This document shows positions 55,377 to 64,000 of a stretch of 64,000 nucleotides of DNA, in pieces; the first letter of the stretch is position 1, and each line of letters begins with the position of its first letter. The stretch covers positions 479,803-543,802 of the forward strand of contig NZ_JAPKNH010000004.1 of NCBI RefSeq assembly GCF_026344005.1, in the 5' to 3' direction. Source of the DNA: Kaistia terrae (lineage in GTDB: Bacteria > Pseudomonadota > Alphaproteobacteria > Rhizobiales > Kaistiaceae). Below the pieces are notes generated by a model. It searched no databases, had not been told where the DNA came from, and was given only the letters and a program-made list of their open reading frames with translations. The position numbers and the translations under genes were made by a program.

Positions 55377-55802
55377 CTAGGGATTGAGCAGGCGGGTGCC
55401 TTCAAAGCCGCTGCCGGCGATGCTGTCGCAAAGGCTCGACCATTCGCATCCACCACAGGCGATGCGTGACGTCCCTGCGGCGAACGCGGATCTGAACCGT
55501 GTCAGCGTCGCGGGATCGAGGGTGAGGCGAAATCCGGGGGCGACCGTTGCGCCGAGCAAATCCGACGCGGCGGCTGCCGCCTGGGCGTCGCGGACCAGCA
55601 CGCTGTCATTGTGGCAATGCGGCGCTTCTGTCGAAAGAAGCGGGGCGCAGACATCGTCCGGGCCGGTGACGATGAGGATGTCTTCGCCGCGCGTCAGCCG
55701 CGCGACGATGCCGTCATAGTTGGTGCAGAACTCGGCCGTGTAGCCCTTGCCGACATAGGTCAGCATGCAGAGCAGATGATGGGCGCGCAGCCGGACCGTC
55801 AT
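55377..55802 (-). CDS. DUF1284 family protein
   Basis: This 141-residue protein starts MTVRLRAHHLLCMLTYVGKGYTAEFCTNYDGIV, the hallmark of DUF1284. It contains cysteines in DDVCAPL, PHCHND and CGGCEWSSLC, which may bind an iron-sulfur cluster or other metal. The function is unknown. The longer upstream frame overlaps the HAD gene and is Arg-rich shadow sequence, so the ATG at 55802 is used. It lies 17 bases downstream of the HAD gene and probably shares its transcript. Confidence 0.88.
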   Translation of the reverse strand: MTVRLRAHHLLCMLTYVGKGYTAEFCTNYDGIVARLTRGEDILIVTGPDDVCAPLLSTEAPHCHNDSVLVRDAQAAAAASDLLGATVAPGFRLTLDPATLTRFRSAFAAGTSRIACGGCEWSSLCDSIAGSGFEGTRLLNP

Positions 55803-55819
55803 GCGGGAGCCTTTGAGGC

Positions 55820-56500
55820 CTATTCGTCGACGGGGTTCCAGGCGGCGAGCGCGTCGATCATCGCCGGCAAATCGGCCATGCGGTTGATCACGGTGACGGC
55901 GCCGGCGGCGGTTAGCGCATCGGCGTGGCCCGGCCAGGTATGCGAACCGCCGGTGAAGCCGATGACGCGCATGCCGGCGGCGCGGGCGCCGTGGATGCCA
56001 TGCGTCGAATCCTCGACCACGACGCAATCGCGCGGGTCGACGCCGAATTCTTCCGCACCATGCAGGAACACGTCGGGCGACGGCTTCGGCTGGTTGTTGC
56101 GTACGGCGACGGCCGAGAAGATGTAGGGCCGGAAGCGGTCATACAGCTTCGTCTTGGTCAGCGAGAGCTTCAGTCGCTCGGGCGAGGAGTTCGAGCAGAT
56201 GCAGCGCGGATAGTCGAGCTTGTCGAGCATTTCCTGCACGCCGGGAATGATCTTCAGATCCTTCGCGAGACGCTTGTCGAGCTCCGCGTTCGTTTCGGCG
56301 TGGAAATTCTCCGGCAGCGAATGGCCCAAATCGGCTTCGATCAGCTTGGAGATGCGGTCCCAGGTCAGGCCGGCGAACCGGTGCGACATTTCCTGGACCG
56401 AGATATCGTAGCCGATGGTGGCGAGCCGCTCGCTGTCAACGCGTGACGCGATGATTTCGGAATCGACGAGCACACCGTCGCAATCGAATAGGACAAGCAT
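55820..56500 (-). CDS. HAD superfamily hydrolase (phosphoglycolate-phosphatase-like)
   Basis: This 226-residue phosphatase has motif I FDCDGVLVDSE at the very start. Motif II lies in RCICSNSSPERLK, and the later motifs in KPSPDVFLHGAEEFGVDPRDCVVVEDSTHGIHGARAAGMRVIGF. It belongs to the HAD-IA subfamily that acts on sugar phosphates and similar compounds; the exact substrate is unknown. The start at 56500 places the catalytic Asp at residue 6. It precedes the DUF1284 gene. Confidence 0.94.
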   Translation of the reverse strand: MLVLFDCDGVLVDSEIIASRVDSERLATIGYDISVQEMSHRFAGLTWDRISKLIEADLGHSLPENFHAETNAELDKRLAKDLKIIPGVQEMLDKLDYPRCICSNSSPERLKLSLTKTKLYDRFRPYIFSAVAVRNNQPKPSPDVFLHGAEEFGVDPRDCVVVEDSTHGIHGARAAGMRVIGFTGGSHTWPGHADALTAAGAVTVINRMADLPAMIDALAAWNPVDE

Positions 56501-56682
56501 GGAGGACTTTCCGGTCAGTCTGGCGCCATCTCGAATGTCGTGGAGTTTACCGACCGAGATCGCGCGTTGCACGAAAGGGAAGGGGGCGGGATCAAGGGGG
56601 CCAAGATCCTGCCCATGAAATACGCGGGCTCTCTATCAGATCGCGGCGGGACTGTCTGCTGCGAAGACCCGATCGAAGGGTT

Positions 56683-58122
56683 CTAGCGTACGCGGAGCGG
56701 TGCGCGGGCGAAGATCGCCGTGCCGTCGCCGGCGATATAGCGCAGCTCGTAGCTGCCGGCTTCGGACGGCACCGCGATGTGAACGGTCGGCCGGTCCGGC
56801 CGAATCCGCGCCGTCGTAAGGTAGTCCTTGGCCGGCATGTCGACGCGCGCGATCACCACGTCGTCGAAGCGAGCCGCCGGCCCTTTCCATTCGACCGTGA
56901 TGGCGCTTCCGGGCTTGGCGGTTTCGGGGCCGCTCAGGGACGCCATCGGCGGATCGACGGTGAAGCTCGCCTTGGCGGCAACCGTGTTGTCGACGGCCGA
57001 ACGATAGCGCGCCTCATAGCGGCCGGGTGTGATGGGCGCCGTCAGGGTCAGCGCGCGACCGTCCTTGTTGACGTGCGCGACGGCCAGCTTGGTGTCCGCC
57101 CCTTCGGGCGAAATCTCGATGGCATCGGACGGGGCGGCCGGACCCGACCAGGCAACGCTGAACGGCGCACCCGCGCCGACGCGCTCGGGCGTGTTTACGG
57201 TCGTCGGCCGCACATCGACTTCGATCGACTGGGTGGCGAGGATGACGTTCAACTGCGGATGGTAATAACGGATCTCGTAGGTGCCGGGCTCGGCAGGGGC
57301 GCGAAGCTTGCGCATCTTGCCGTCCTGGGCGACCAGCACGCTGCGGATCTCCGAACCCGCCGGCAGGCCGGGCCAGACGATCTGGACGCGGTCGCCCTTC
57401 GCCTTCGGGCCGTCATAGGCAACGTCGAAGACGCTCGACTGGATCACCTTGGCCGGCGCTTCGATATGAGCGGAAGGAAGGTTCGGTGGCGGCGCCTTGG
57501 CGGCGGCCAGGGCGGCGGCGAGGCCACCGGCAACGTCGGTGCCGTCCTTCGCGTTGATGAACTTGCCGCCGGTCTTTTCGGCCAGGCAGGCGACGATTTC
57601 GATTTCCTTGTCGTCAAGGCCGAGGCCGATGACCTCAACAGTCAAGTCCTTGGCGCGCTCGGCAAGGGATTCGGCCAGCACGCAGGGGTTGGCGTCGCAG
57701 GCTTCGACCTTGTCGACGAAGACGATGACGGTGGCGCGCGCCTTCTTGTAGTCGAGGGCATTGGCAGCGCGTTCGACAGCAACGGCGAGCGGCGCCTTGC
57801 CGCGTGGCTTGAGCGTCGCAGCAGCTGCGGCGACCAGGTCATTGCCGTTGCGCTGCGGCCTGACGGCGATCTCGGCGTCGGTGCAGCTAGTCTTGCTCTT
57901 GGCGCCAAAGGCGAGAACGCCGATCCGCGCTTCGGTCGGGAAATCGGCCACCGCCGCTGCGACGCTGTCGGCGACGAGATCGATTTTACGGTCGCGTCCC
58001 AATTTTCCGGCCATCGAGGCGGAGGCATCGAGAACGAGCATCACGTCGTCGGCGAGCACGGTGACGCTGGTCGCGCAAAGAAGAGCCAGCGCAGCCGGCA
58101 GGGCAAGAAAACCGCGGATCAT
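56683..58122 (-). CDS. Secreted VWA-domain protein with repeated beta domains
   Basis: This 479-residue protein has a signal peptide (MIRGFLALPAALALLCATSVTVLA). A von Willebrand A domain with a complete MIDAS start follows (MLVLDASASMAGKL, residues about 27-215). It then has three similar beta-sandwich-like segments of about 90 residues, each starting near a P-V-x-W/Y-x-GP pattern (VAYDGPKAKGDRVQIVWPG, VAWSGPAAPSDAIEISPEG, VEWKGPAARFDDVVIAR). It is probably periplasmic or surface-exposed and metal-dependent for binding. The partner is unknown. It is divergent from ccrM. Confidence 0.88.
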   Translation of the reverse strand: MIRGFLALPAALALLCATSVTVLADDVMLVLDASASMAGKLGRDRKIDLVADSVAAAVADFPTEARIGVLAFGAKSKTSCTDAEIAVRPQRNGNDLVAAAAATLKPRGKAPLAVAVERAANALDYKKARATVIVFVDKVEACDANPCVLAESLAERAKDLTVEVIGLGLDDKEIEIVACLAEKTGGKFINAKDGTDVAGGLAAALAAAKAPPPNLPSAHIEAPAKVIQSSVFDVAYDGPKAKGDRVQIVWPGLPAGSEIRSVLVAQDGKMRKLRAPAEPGTYEIRYYHPQLNVILATQSIEVDVRPTTVNTPERVGAGAPFSVAWSGPAAPSDAIEISPEGADTKLAVAHVNKDGRALTLTAPITPGRYEARYRSAVDNTVAAKASFTVDPPMASLSGPETAKPGSAITVEWKGPAARFDDVVIARVDMPAKDYLTTARIRPDRPTVHIAVPSEAGSYELRYIAGDGTAIFARAPLRVR

Positions 58123-58230
58123 TATGGCCTCGATGGTGCGGCCCGGCGCCGGGCCCGTCTTGCGAAACCATAAACCAAGTCTTTCGGCGAAACGATGTCG
58201 AAGACGGAAAAAACCTGCAAATCGGCGCGG

Positions 58231-59444
<1,214 letters not shown>

Positions 59445-59516
59445 GCCGACGCCGCGAGGCCCCTGGTCTCGCGGTGTCCTGACAGGCCGCTGGCGTGCCC
59501 TGGATCGTATCTTGGA

Positions 59517-60425
59517 TCAGGCCGCCAGCGGTTCGAATATCAGCGCCTGATGCAGCGCCGTGCCGGCCATGACGCCATCGGCCGAGGCAAAGGTAGCGTT
59601 GTGCATCGATCGGGCGATATCGCCGGCGGCATAGACGCCCGGGACCGTCGTCATCTTCATATCGTCGATACGGATCACCGGCCCCAGCATCCCTTCGTCG
59701 AAGGCGCATCCGAGTTGCTCGGCGATCGGGCTCGCCATCCGGGGCCGCGTGGCCGTAAACATTGCATCGAGCCCGACCACGCGGCCATTCGCGAGCCGCA
59801 CGCCGGATAGATCCGTCTCCGTGCCTTCCAGAGACACGACCTTCTCCGGCTCGATCGTCACGTTGCGGCGACGCAGTTTTTCAAGGGTCTCCGCATCCGG
59901 CATTGCGCCGCCATTCAGGAAGAATGTCGTGGGTCCCCAGTCAGGGATCATCAGCGCCTGATGCACCGACTTTTCCATGACGTTGAGAACGCCCAGCCGC
60001 TGTCCCTTGAATTCATAGCCATGGCAATAGGGGCAGTGCAGAACCGACTTGCCCCATTTTCCAGCAAGACCCGGAATGTCGGGAAGCTCGTCGACGACGC
60101 CGAACGCCAGCACCAGCTTTGACGCCTCCAATGTGTCCCCCTCGGCCAGATCGATGGCAAAGCCCGCCGGAATCGCATGAGCGTGGATGGCCAAGCCGTC
60201 AATGAAACGGACATTTTGATAGGCGAGCAGCTTTTCGCGGGCTTGGGCGATCATGGCGCGCGGTGCTGCGCCGTCCTGGCCGAAGAAGCCATGCGAGGCG
60301 TCGGCGAAACGGTTGCGCGGGGTGTTGCTGTCGATGACCGCGATGGGGCGGCCGGCGCGGGCAAGCTGCATGGCGGCCGAGAGGCCGGCATAGCTGCCGC
60401 CGATGATGATGGCGTCATACGGCAT
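59517..60425 (-). CDS. NAD(P)/FAD-dependent oxidoreductase, thioredoxin-reductase-like
   Basis: This 302-residue flavoprotein has an N-terminal FAD motif (AIIIGGSYAGLSAAMQLARAG). The active-site-like CPYCHGYE sits at residues about 131-138, and the C-terminal FAD motif is GVYAAGDIARSMHNATFASADGVMAGTALHQ. CPYCHGYE is typical of thioredoxin-reductase-like oxidoreductases that act on small disulfides or unknown partners. It starts within the 3' end of the Rrf2 regulator gene (11-base overlap), so it is probably co-regulated with it. Confidence 0.94.
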   Translation of the reverse strand: MPYDAIIIGGSYAGLSAAMQLARAGRPIAVIDSNTPRNRFADASHGFFGQDGAAPRAMIAQAREKLLAYQNVRFIDGLAIHAHAIPAGFAIDLAEGDTLEASKLVLAFGVVDELPDIPGLAGKWGKSVLHCPYCHGYEFKGQRLGVLNVMEKSVHQALMIPDWGPTTFFLNGGAMPDAETLEKLRRRNVTIEPEKVVSLEGTETDLSGVRLANGRVVGLDAMFTATRPRMASPIAEQLGCAFDEGMLGPVIRIDDMKMTTVPGVYAAGDIARSMHNATFASADGVMAGTALHQALIFEPLAA

Positions 60426-60876
60426 GGCTGATGTCCTTCTTCGTTCCGCACTTGATGAGGTAGCGCTGATGGAAATCGGCGGCGAGAGCGGCCAGCGTCA
60501 CTTCGCCGAGACGCTTCAGCAAAAGCTGTTCGGCATCGTGGAAGGCGCCCTCCAGCGATGCGTTGACCGCCTGCTCGACGAGGCAGGCCGGATTCTCCGA
60601 CCGATGGCCGAGTGCGAAAACCGGCGGCGATCCGAGCGCGACGTAGATGTCGTCGAGCGTGACCGCGGCGGGATCGCAGATGACGGTCCAGCCGCCGCCA
60701 TGGCCCTTTTCCGAATGGACGAAGCCCGCTTCGCGTAAGCCGGCCATGATCCGGCGGACGACGACCGGATTCGTCGACATCATCTCGGCGAGGCGCTCGG
60801 AGGTGATCGGCTCGCCGGCCTCGAGCATGTGAAGGAGGACGTGCAGGACGCCCGAAAGTCTGCTGTCGTGTCTCAT
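60415..60876 (-). CDS. Rrf2 family transcriptional regulator
   Basis: This 153-residue winged-helix regulator starts with the HTH (ITSERLAEMMSTNPVVVRRIMAGLREAGFVHSEKGHGGGWTV). The three-cysteine cluster region of IscR-type members is reduced to one cysteine (NPACLVEQAV), with single cysteines at TVIC and IKCGT. An Fe-S sensor of the IscR type is therefore unlikely; a thiol or other sensor is more likely. It overlaps the flavoprotein gene. A strong palindrome lies over its own start codon, so autoregulation is likely. Confidence 0.94.
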   Translation of the reverse strand: MRHDSRLSGVLHVLLHMLEAGEPITSERLAEMMSTNPVVVRRIMAGLREAGFVHSEKGHGGGWTVICDPAAVTLDDIYVALGSPPVFALGHRSENPACLVEQAVNASLEGAFHDAEQLLLKRLGEVTLAALAADFHQRYLIKCGTKKDISHAV

Positions 60877-60896
60877 GAAACAATTAATGTTACATG
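60874..60896. promoter_or_regulatory. Near-perfect palindrome at the Rrf2 start, likely operator
   Basis: CATGAAACA and TGTTACATG (8 of 9 positions symmetric) surround ATTAA. The left end is the start codon of the Rrf2 gene on the minus strand. AT-rich palindromes of this size at the start of Rrf2 genes are typical self-binding sites. Confidence 0.7.
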
Positions 60897-60945
60897 ATAT
60901 GCGACGCTGTCAAGCCGGATGCGGAAAGCGGGGAAAGGGGATGCG

Positions 60946-61560
60946 TCAGAAGACCCCGATGCCATGCCTTGCGAGATCGATCCGCATCGTCGCCGCGTCG
61001 ATGAATCGCTCGGCCTTCCAGCCGGCGGCTCGAGCGGCTTCGACATTTGGAGCGCTGTCGTCGAAGAACAGCGTCGCCGCCGGGGTCAGGCCGAACGTGT
61101 CGGCATGCAGGCGGTAGATTTCGGGATCGGGCTTCACCAGCTTGACGCGACCGGAGACGGTGACGCCGCGAAACCGACGCAGATAGGGAAATCGTTCCTG
61201 CGCCTCGGCGAAGGTGTCCTCGGCGAAATTGGTCAGGGCCGTCACGTCCTGGCCGTCCGAGATCAACTGATCCAGGATGACGGTCGTCTCCTCCAGCGAA
61301 CCGGGCACCATCTCGTGCCAATGCGCGCGCCAGGCGCGGATCAGCGCCGTGTGCTCGGGGAACCGGTCAATCAGCTCCGCTTCCGCATCCGGCCAGCTGC
61401 GGCCTCGATCCTGTTCGACGTTCCAATCCTGCGTGCAGATCTCGGCCAGGAAGCGCCGACGCTGCATATCGTCGGGGATCAGCCGCCTGAACGGGATCTC
61501 GGGATCCCATCTCAGCAGGACATTTCCGATGTCGAAGACGATGTGCTGGATTTCGCTCAT
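60946..61560 (-). CDS. HAD superfamily hydrolase (HAD-IA)
   Basis: This 204-residue hydrolase has motif I VFDIGNVLLRWDPE, a helical cap, motif II LTNFAEDTF and the later motifs KLVKPDPEIYRLHADTFGLTPAATLFFDDSAPNVEAARAAGWKAERF. The pattern DIGNVLLRW is typical of the subfamily around YihX, which acts on sugar phosphates such as glucose-1-phosphate. The exact substrate is unknown. It is divergent from the long secreted protein gene at 61803. Confidence 0.93.
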   Translation of the reverse strand: MSEIQHIVFDIGNVLLRWDPEIPFRRLIPDDMQRRRFLAEICTQDWNVEQDRGRSWPDAEAELIDRFPEHTALIRAWRAHWHEMVPGSLEETTVILDQLISDGQDVTALTNFAEDTFAEAQERFPYLRRFRGVTVSGRVKLVKPDPEIYRLHADTFGLTPAATLFFDDSAPNVEAARAAGWKAERFIDAATMRIDLARHGIGVF

Positions 61561-61698
61561 GGCGGCTGCTCCTGACGTCCTGAAATCGTGATGTGGTCAG
61601 CCAGCATCCGAATTTTCGTGACGGTGTGAAGGCGATCACTGAGAAATCTGCAAACCTTAGTAATCTTCCCGCTGGCTGGAGGAGCTGCCGTGGCGTAG

Positions 61699-61713
61699 CT
61701 TTCAGCCTGAAAG
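61699..61713. promoter_or_regulatory. 15-bp palindrome upstream of the Cys/Pro repeat gene
   Basis: CTTTCAG and CTGAAAG are symmetric around one C. It lies about 90 bases before the start of the long secreted protein gene and could be an operator or half of a hairpin. No regulator can be named. Confidence 0.3.
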
Positions 61714-61802
61714 ATTGGCGTGCTTCGTGTCTGCGACCGTGGCCTTCTATCCTTTCTCTCGCCGCGACCCGCCCCACGAACGACGTTCCGGGAGAGGCGA
61801 AC

Positions 61803-64000
61803 ATGTCTACGGGCTCGATGGCGGCGCGCGGTGCAACCGGCGTGGTATCGACACGATCTCTGTCTCGAAGCTGGACGCGGCGCCTTTCGGGCGTCGTTTT
61901 GCTGTTTCTGGCCGGGGCGAGCGTCGCGGCCGAACCGGCCCAGGCGCAACAGGCAATCATCGGGCCGGAGGATGCCGTCGTCACCGGCTTTTCCGGCACG
62001 GCACCCGGCGCGCCGCCGAGCGGCGCCGATCCGCTTGATTATCTCGTCATCCCGCCGGATGGGGCCTCGGCCCGGGTCATCGACCTGTCGCAGCTGGGGC
62101 CCCAGGGCGCGCTTTCGCAGGTTCAAAAGCCCTTCACCATTACGGCAGGGCAGGTCGGCCAGGTCTTTGGCGTCGCGCTCGATGATGCGCCGGCGCCGTC
62201 GATCTATCTCGCCGCGACCTCCGCCTATGGCCTGTCGATCGGCCTCGCCGATGCGTCGGGCGGCGCATTCAAGCGGCTGCTGCATGGCCTGCCGGGCGCA
62301 ACCTTCCTTCCCAACCAGTTCGGCCCGGCCGACCAGCGCGGTGGGCCAACCTCGATCTGGCGCGTGGATGGCACGACGGGGCAAACGGCCCTGTTCGCCA
62401 ATATCGGCGACGAAGGCGTCAATGCCGCCGCCTCGCTCGGCGGTCTGGCCTTCGACCCACGCAGCCAGCAGATCTTCGTTGCCGACAGGGCAACCGGGCT
62501 GATCCATCGGCTCGGCCTCGATGGCGCCGACCGGGACAGTTTTGACCACGGCCTTGAGGCGCGCCCGGCCAACGGACTTGCCGAAGCGCCCCTGACGCCG
62601 GTCAACGTCGATATCGCCAGCCAGTCCTTTGACACCGAACAGCCCGCGACCTGGGGCTTTGCCGATCCTGAACGTCTCGTCTTCGCGCTCGCCATTCGTG
62701 GCGACCGACTGTTCTATTCTGTCGCCGCCGGCCCAGAGATCTGGTCGGTCGGTATCAACCGCGATGGTTCCTTCGCCAGAGATGCTCGATTCGAGACCTC
62801 TGTCGAAGCCCTCGGGCCGGGCATGGAAGTGTCCTCCATTGCCTTTGACAATCGCGGCCTGCTCTACGCGGCCGAGCGCGCGCCGCCAACTGGCGTCTAT
62901 GACTTCACCAATGTGGCCGAGGGCGGCAACAGCCGTGTCCTCCGCTTCCGGCCGAAAACGAAGTCCGATTCCGAACCTGGTCTCTGGCTGCCGTTGCCCG
63001 AGCAATATGCCGTCGGGCTGCTGCCCGAATATCGCAATGCCGATGGCGGTGTCGCTCTGGGGCGAGGCTACGATTCCAGCGGCCGGATGCAGATGAACGC
63101 CTGCGGCGTCACGCTGTGGTCGACCGGCGAGCAATTGCTCGGCGACGCACCCAACGTCGAGCCCGTCGATGGCCTACAGGGCAATGACACCCAGCTGGTT
63201 CTTCCCACCAACGCACCGCCGACCAACAGCTGGTTCATCGCCTATGGCGACAAGGTCGGCGATCATGCTTCCTCGGGCCATATGGGCGCCGTCGTTACGC
63301 TGCCTTGCGAGGTCGCACCAACGCCGGGACGCCGCGCCATCCTGCCGCCGCCTCCGCCACGTTTCTCGGAGCCCTTGCCTCCGCCACCGCCGGTTATCCT
63401 CAGCTGTCCGGTTGGCACTTTCCTCGTCGGCGATGTCTGCCTGCTGCCGCCCAGTTGCCCATTCGGCACCCGGTTCCGCGACGGCTATTGCGTCGCCATC
63501 GGCTGTCCGCCGGACATGATCCGTGTGCGCGGCGAATGCCTGCCGCCGCCGATGCATTGCGAGCGCTACGAGACCTTCGTCGATGGCCGTTGCATTCCCT
63601 GGCGCTGCCCGCCGGAACTTGTCCGGTTGCCCAATGGATATTGCGGCTGCCCGCGCGACGAAATCTATGTACGCGGCCAGTGCATTCCGCAACGTTGTCC
63701 GCCGGACATGTTCATGACCCGCGACGGTCGTTGCCTGCCGCCCCAGGGTTGTCGCCCGCCCATGTTCATGGATCGCGATGGCCGCTGCGTGCCGCCGCAG
63801 GGCTGCCGCCCGCCGCTGTTCATGGACCGCTATGGTCGTTGTATCCCGCCGCAGGGCGAGTGCCGCCCGCCGCTGGTCCGTGATTTCAACGGCCGTTGCG
63901 TCCCGCCACAGGGTGAATGCCGTCCGCCGCTGGTGCGTGACAACAATGGCCGGTGTGTCCCACCGCAGGGTGAATGCCGTCCGCCGCTGATCCGCGACAA
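61803..64000 (+). CDS. Large secreted protein with propeller-like N part and Cys/Pro-rich tandem repeats (incomplete)
   Basis: An open frame of 732 codons runs from ATG 61803 to the window end without a stop. GAGAGG lies just upstream. The product has a basic N terminus and a signal peptide (LSGVVLLFLAGASVAAEPAQA). A domain of about 450 residues has propeller-like lines (GLAFDPRSQQIFVADRATG, ISSIAFDNRGLLYAAER-like). A proline linker follows (PPPPPRF, PLPPPPPV). Cysteine-rich repeats then begin at about 63405, regular from 63696: CRPPLxxDxxGRCxPPQGE of 18-19 residues. I recognise no named family. Secretion and disulfide-bonded repeats suggest a surface or wall protein. Confidence 0.82.
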   Translation, partial: MSTGSMAARGATGVVSTRSLSRSWTRRLSGVVLLFLAGASVAAEPAQAQQAIIGPEDAVVTGFSGTAPGAPPSGADPLDYLVIPPDGASARVIDLSQLGPQGALSQVQKPFTITAGQVGQVFGVALDDAPAPSIYLAATSAYGLSIGLADASGGAFKRLLHGLPGATFLPNQFGPADQRGGPTSIWRVDGTTGQTALFANIGDEGVNAAASLGGLAFDPRSQQIFVADRATGLIHRLGLDGADRDSFDHGLEARPANGLAEAPLTPVNVDIASQSFDTEQPATWGFADPERLVFALAIRGDRLFYSVAAGPEIWSVGINRDGSFARDARFETSVEALGPGMEVSSIAFDNRGLLYAAERAPPTGVYDFTNVAEGGNSRVLRFRPKTKSDSEPGLWLPLPEQYAVGLLPEYRNADGGVALGRGYDSSGRMQMNACGVTLWSTGEQLLGDAPNVEPVDGLQGNDTQLVLPTNAPPTNSWFIAYGDKVGDHASSGHMGAVVTLPCEVAPTPGRRAILPPPPPRFSEPLPPPPPVILSCPVGTFLVGDVCLLPPSCPFGTRFRDGYCVAIGCPPDMIRVRGECLPPPMHCERYETFVDGRCIPWRCPPELVRLPNGYCGCPRDEIYVRGQCIPQRCPPDMFMTRDGRCLPPQGCRPPMFMDRDGRCVPPQGCRPPLFMDRYGRCIPPQGECRPPLVRDFNGRCVPPQGECRPPLVRDNNGRCVPPQGECRPPLIRD
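63405..64000 (+). repeat. Tandem Cys/Pro-rich repeats inside the secreted protein
   Basis: Units of 18-19 codons begin at 63696, 63750, 63804, 63861, 63918 and 63975. Each reads C-[RP]-P-P, a variable middle ending R-D-x-x-G-R-C, then PPQG(E). Diverged units of the same pattern fill 63405-63695. The later units are very similar at DNA level, which points to recent expansion. The array continues beyond the window. Confidence 0.85.

Noticed and set aside
61557..63134. A 525-codon open frame on the minus strand
   Set aside because: It is antisense to the longer plus-strand frame from 61803, which has a signal peptide, a ribosome site and repeats. The minus frame has no recognisable domain.

Overview
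The window is high-GC DNA that reads as the chromosome of an alphaproteobacterium, most likely of the order Hyphomicrobiales (Rhizobiales). Supporting evidence is a CcrM-type adenine methylase, a dmeR-dmeF nickel/cobalt efflux pair, an IalB-family protein, DUF1344-like secreted proteins, an aa3-oxidase cluster with coxF, ctaG and surf1, and the thrC / M16 peptidase / thrB / ispH / rnhA neighbourhood. The genus cannot be fixed from sequence alone. I saw no rRNA, tRNA, CRISPR array, phage or insertion sequence.

Layout. 1-303: tail of a histidine phosphatase gene. 423-2540: four tandem paralogues of a tiny secreted protein, with duplicated upstream regions and related hairpins. 3407-7503: aroC, a two-gene envelope pair of unknown function, a monooxygenase-like protein, an FMN reductase and a DUF1203 protein. 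7666-13274: RNA methyltransferases (TrmA/RlmD family and TlyA), a small-molecule type methyltransferase, the dmeR-dmeF pair and a copper-delivery pair (SCO, PCuAC). 13360-20273: dxs, murB, pirin, xseB, a histone-deacetylase-like protein and an enoyl-CoA hydratase. 20507-28729: tsaC/Sua5, a DnaJ-like chaperone, pdxH, tldD, aroA, a PPOX-family protein and an IalB protein.

29036-35610 is the aa3 cytochrome c oxidase operon: coxB, coxA, ctaB, a 58-residue coxF-like gene, ctaG, ctaE, a DUF983 gene and surf1. The copper chaperones at 12-13 kb probably serve the same enzyme. 35622-48386 holds YqgE, a DsbD-domain protein, a peroxiredoxin, a VapBC-like toxin-antitoxin pair, rnhA-thrB-ispH, a sulfotransferase-like gene, a 7TM/PAS/GGDEF/EAL protein, a GNAT acetyltransferase, an M16 peptidase and thrC. 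49351-54180 is the glycine cleavage operon: a tandem glycine riboswitch, then gcvT, gcvH and a split gcvPA-gcvPB.

54187-64000 contains the least explained material. It has a 33-residue peptide with a RiPP-leader-like start, divergent from a formyltransferase-like gene. It also has a VWA-domain secreted protein, ccrM, an Rrf2 regulator with a flavoprotein under a clear palindrome, and a long secreted protein (61803 to beyond the window end) that finishes in tandem Cys/Pro repeats. The four-gene secreted-protein array, the peptide/formyltransferase pair and the Cys/Pro repeat protein are the best candidates for something undescribed.
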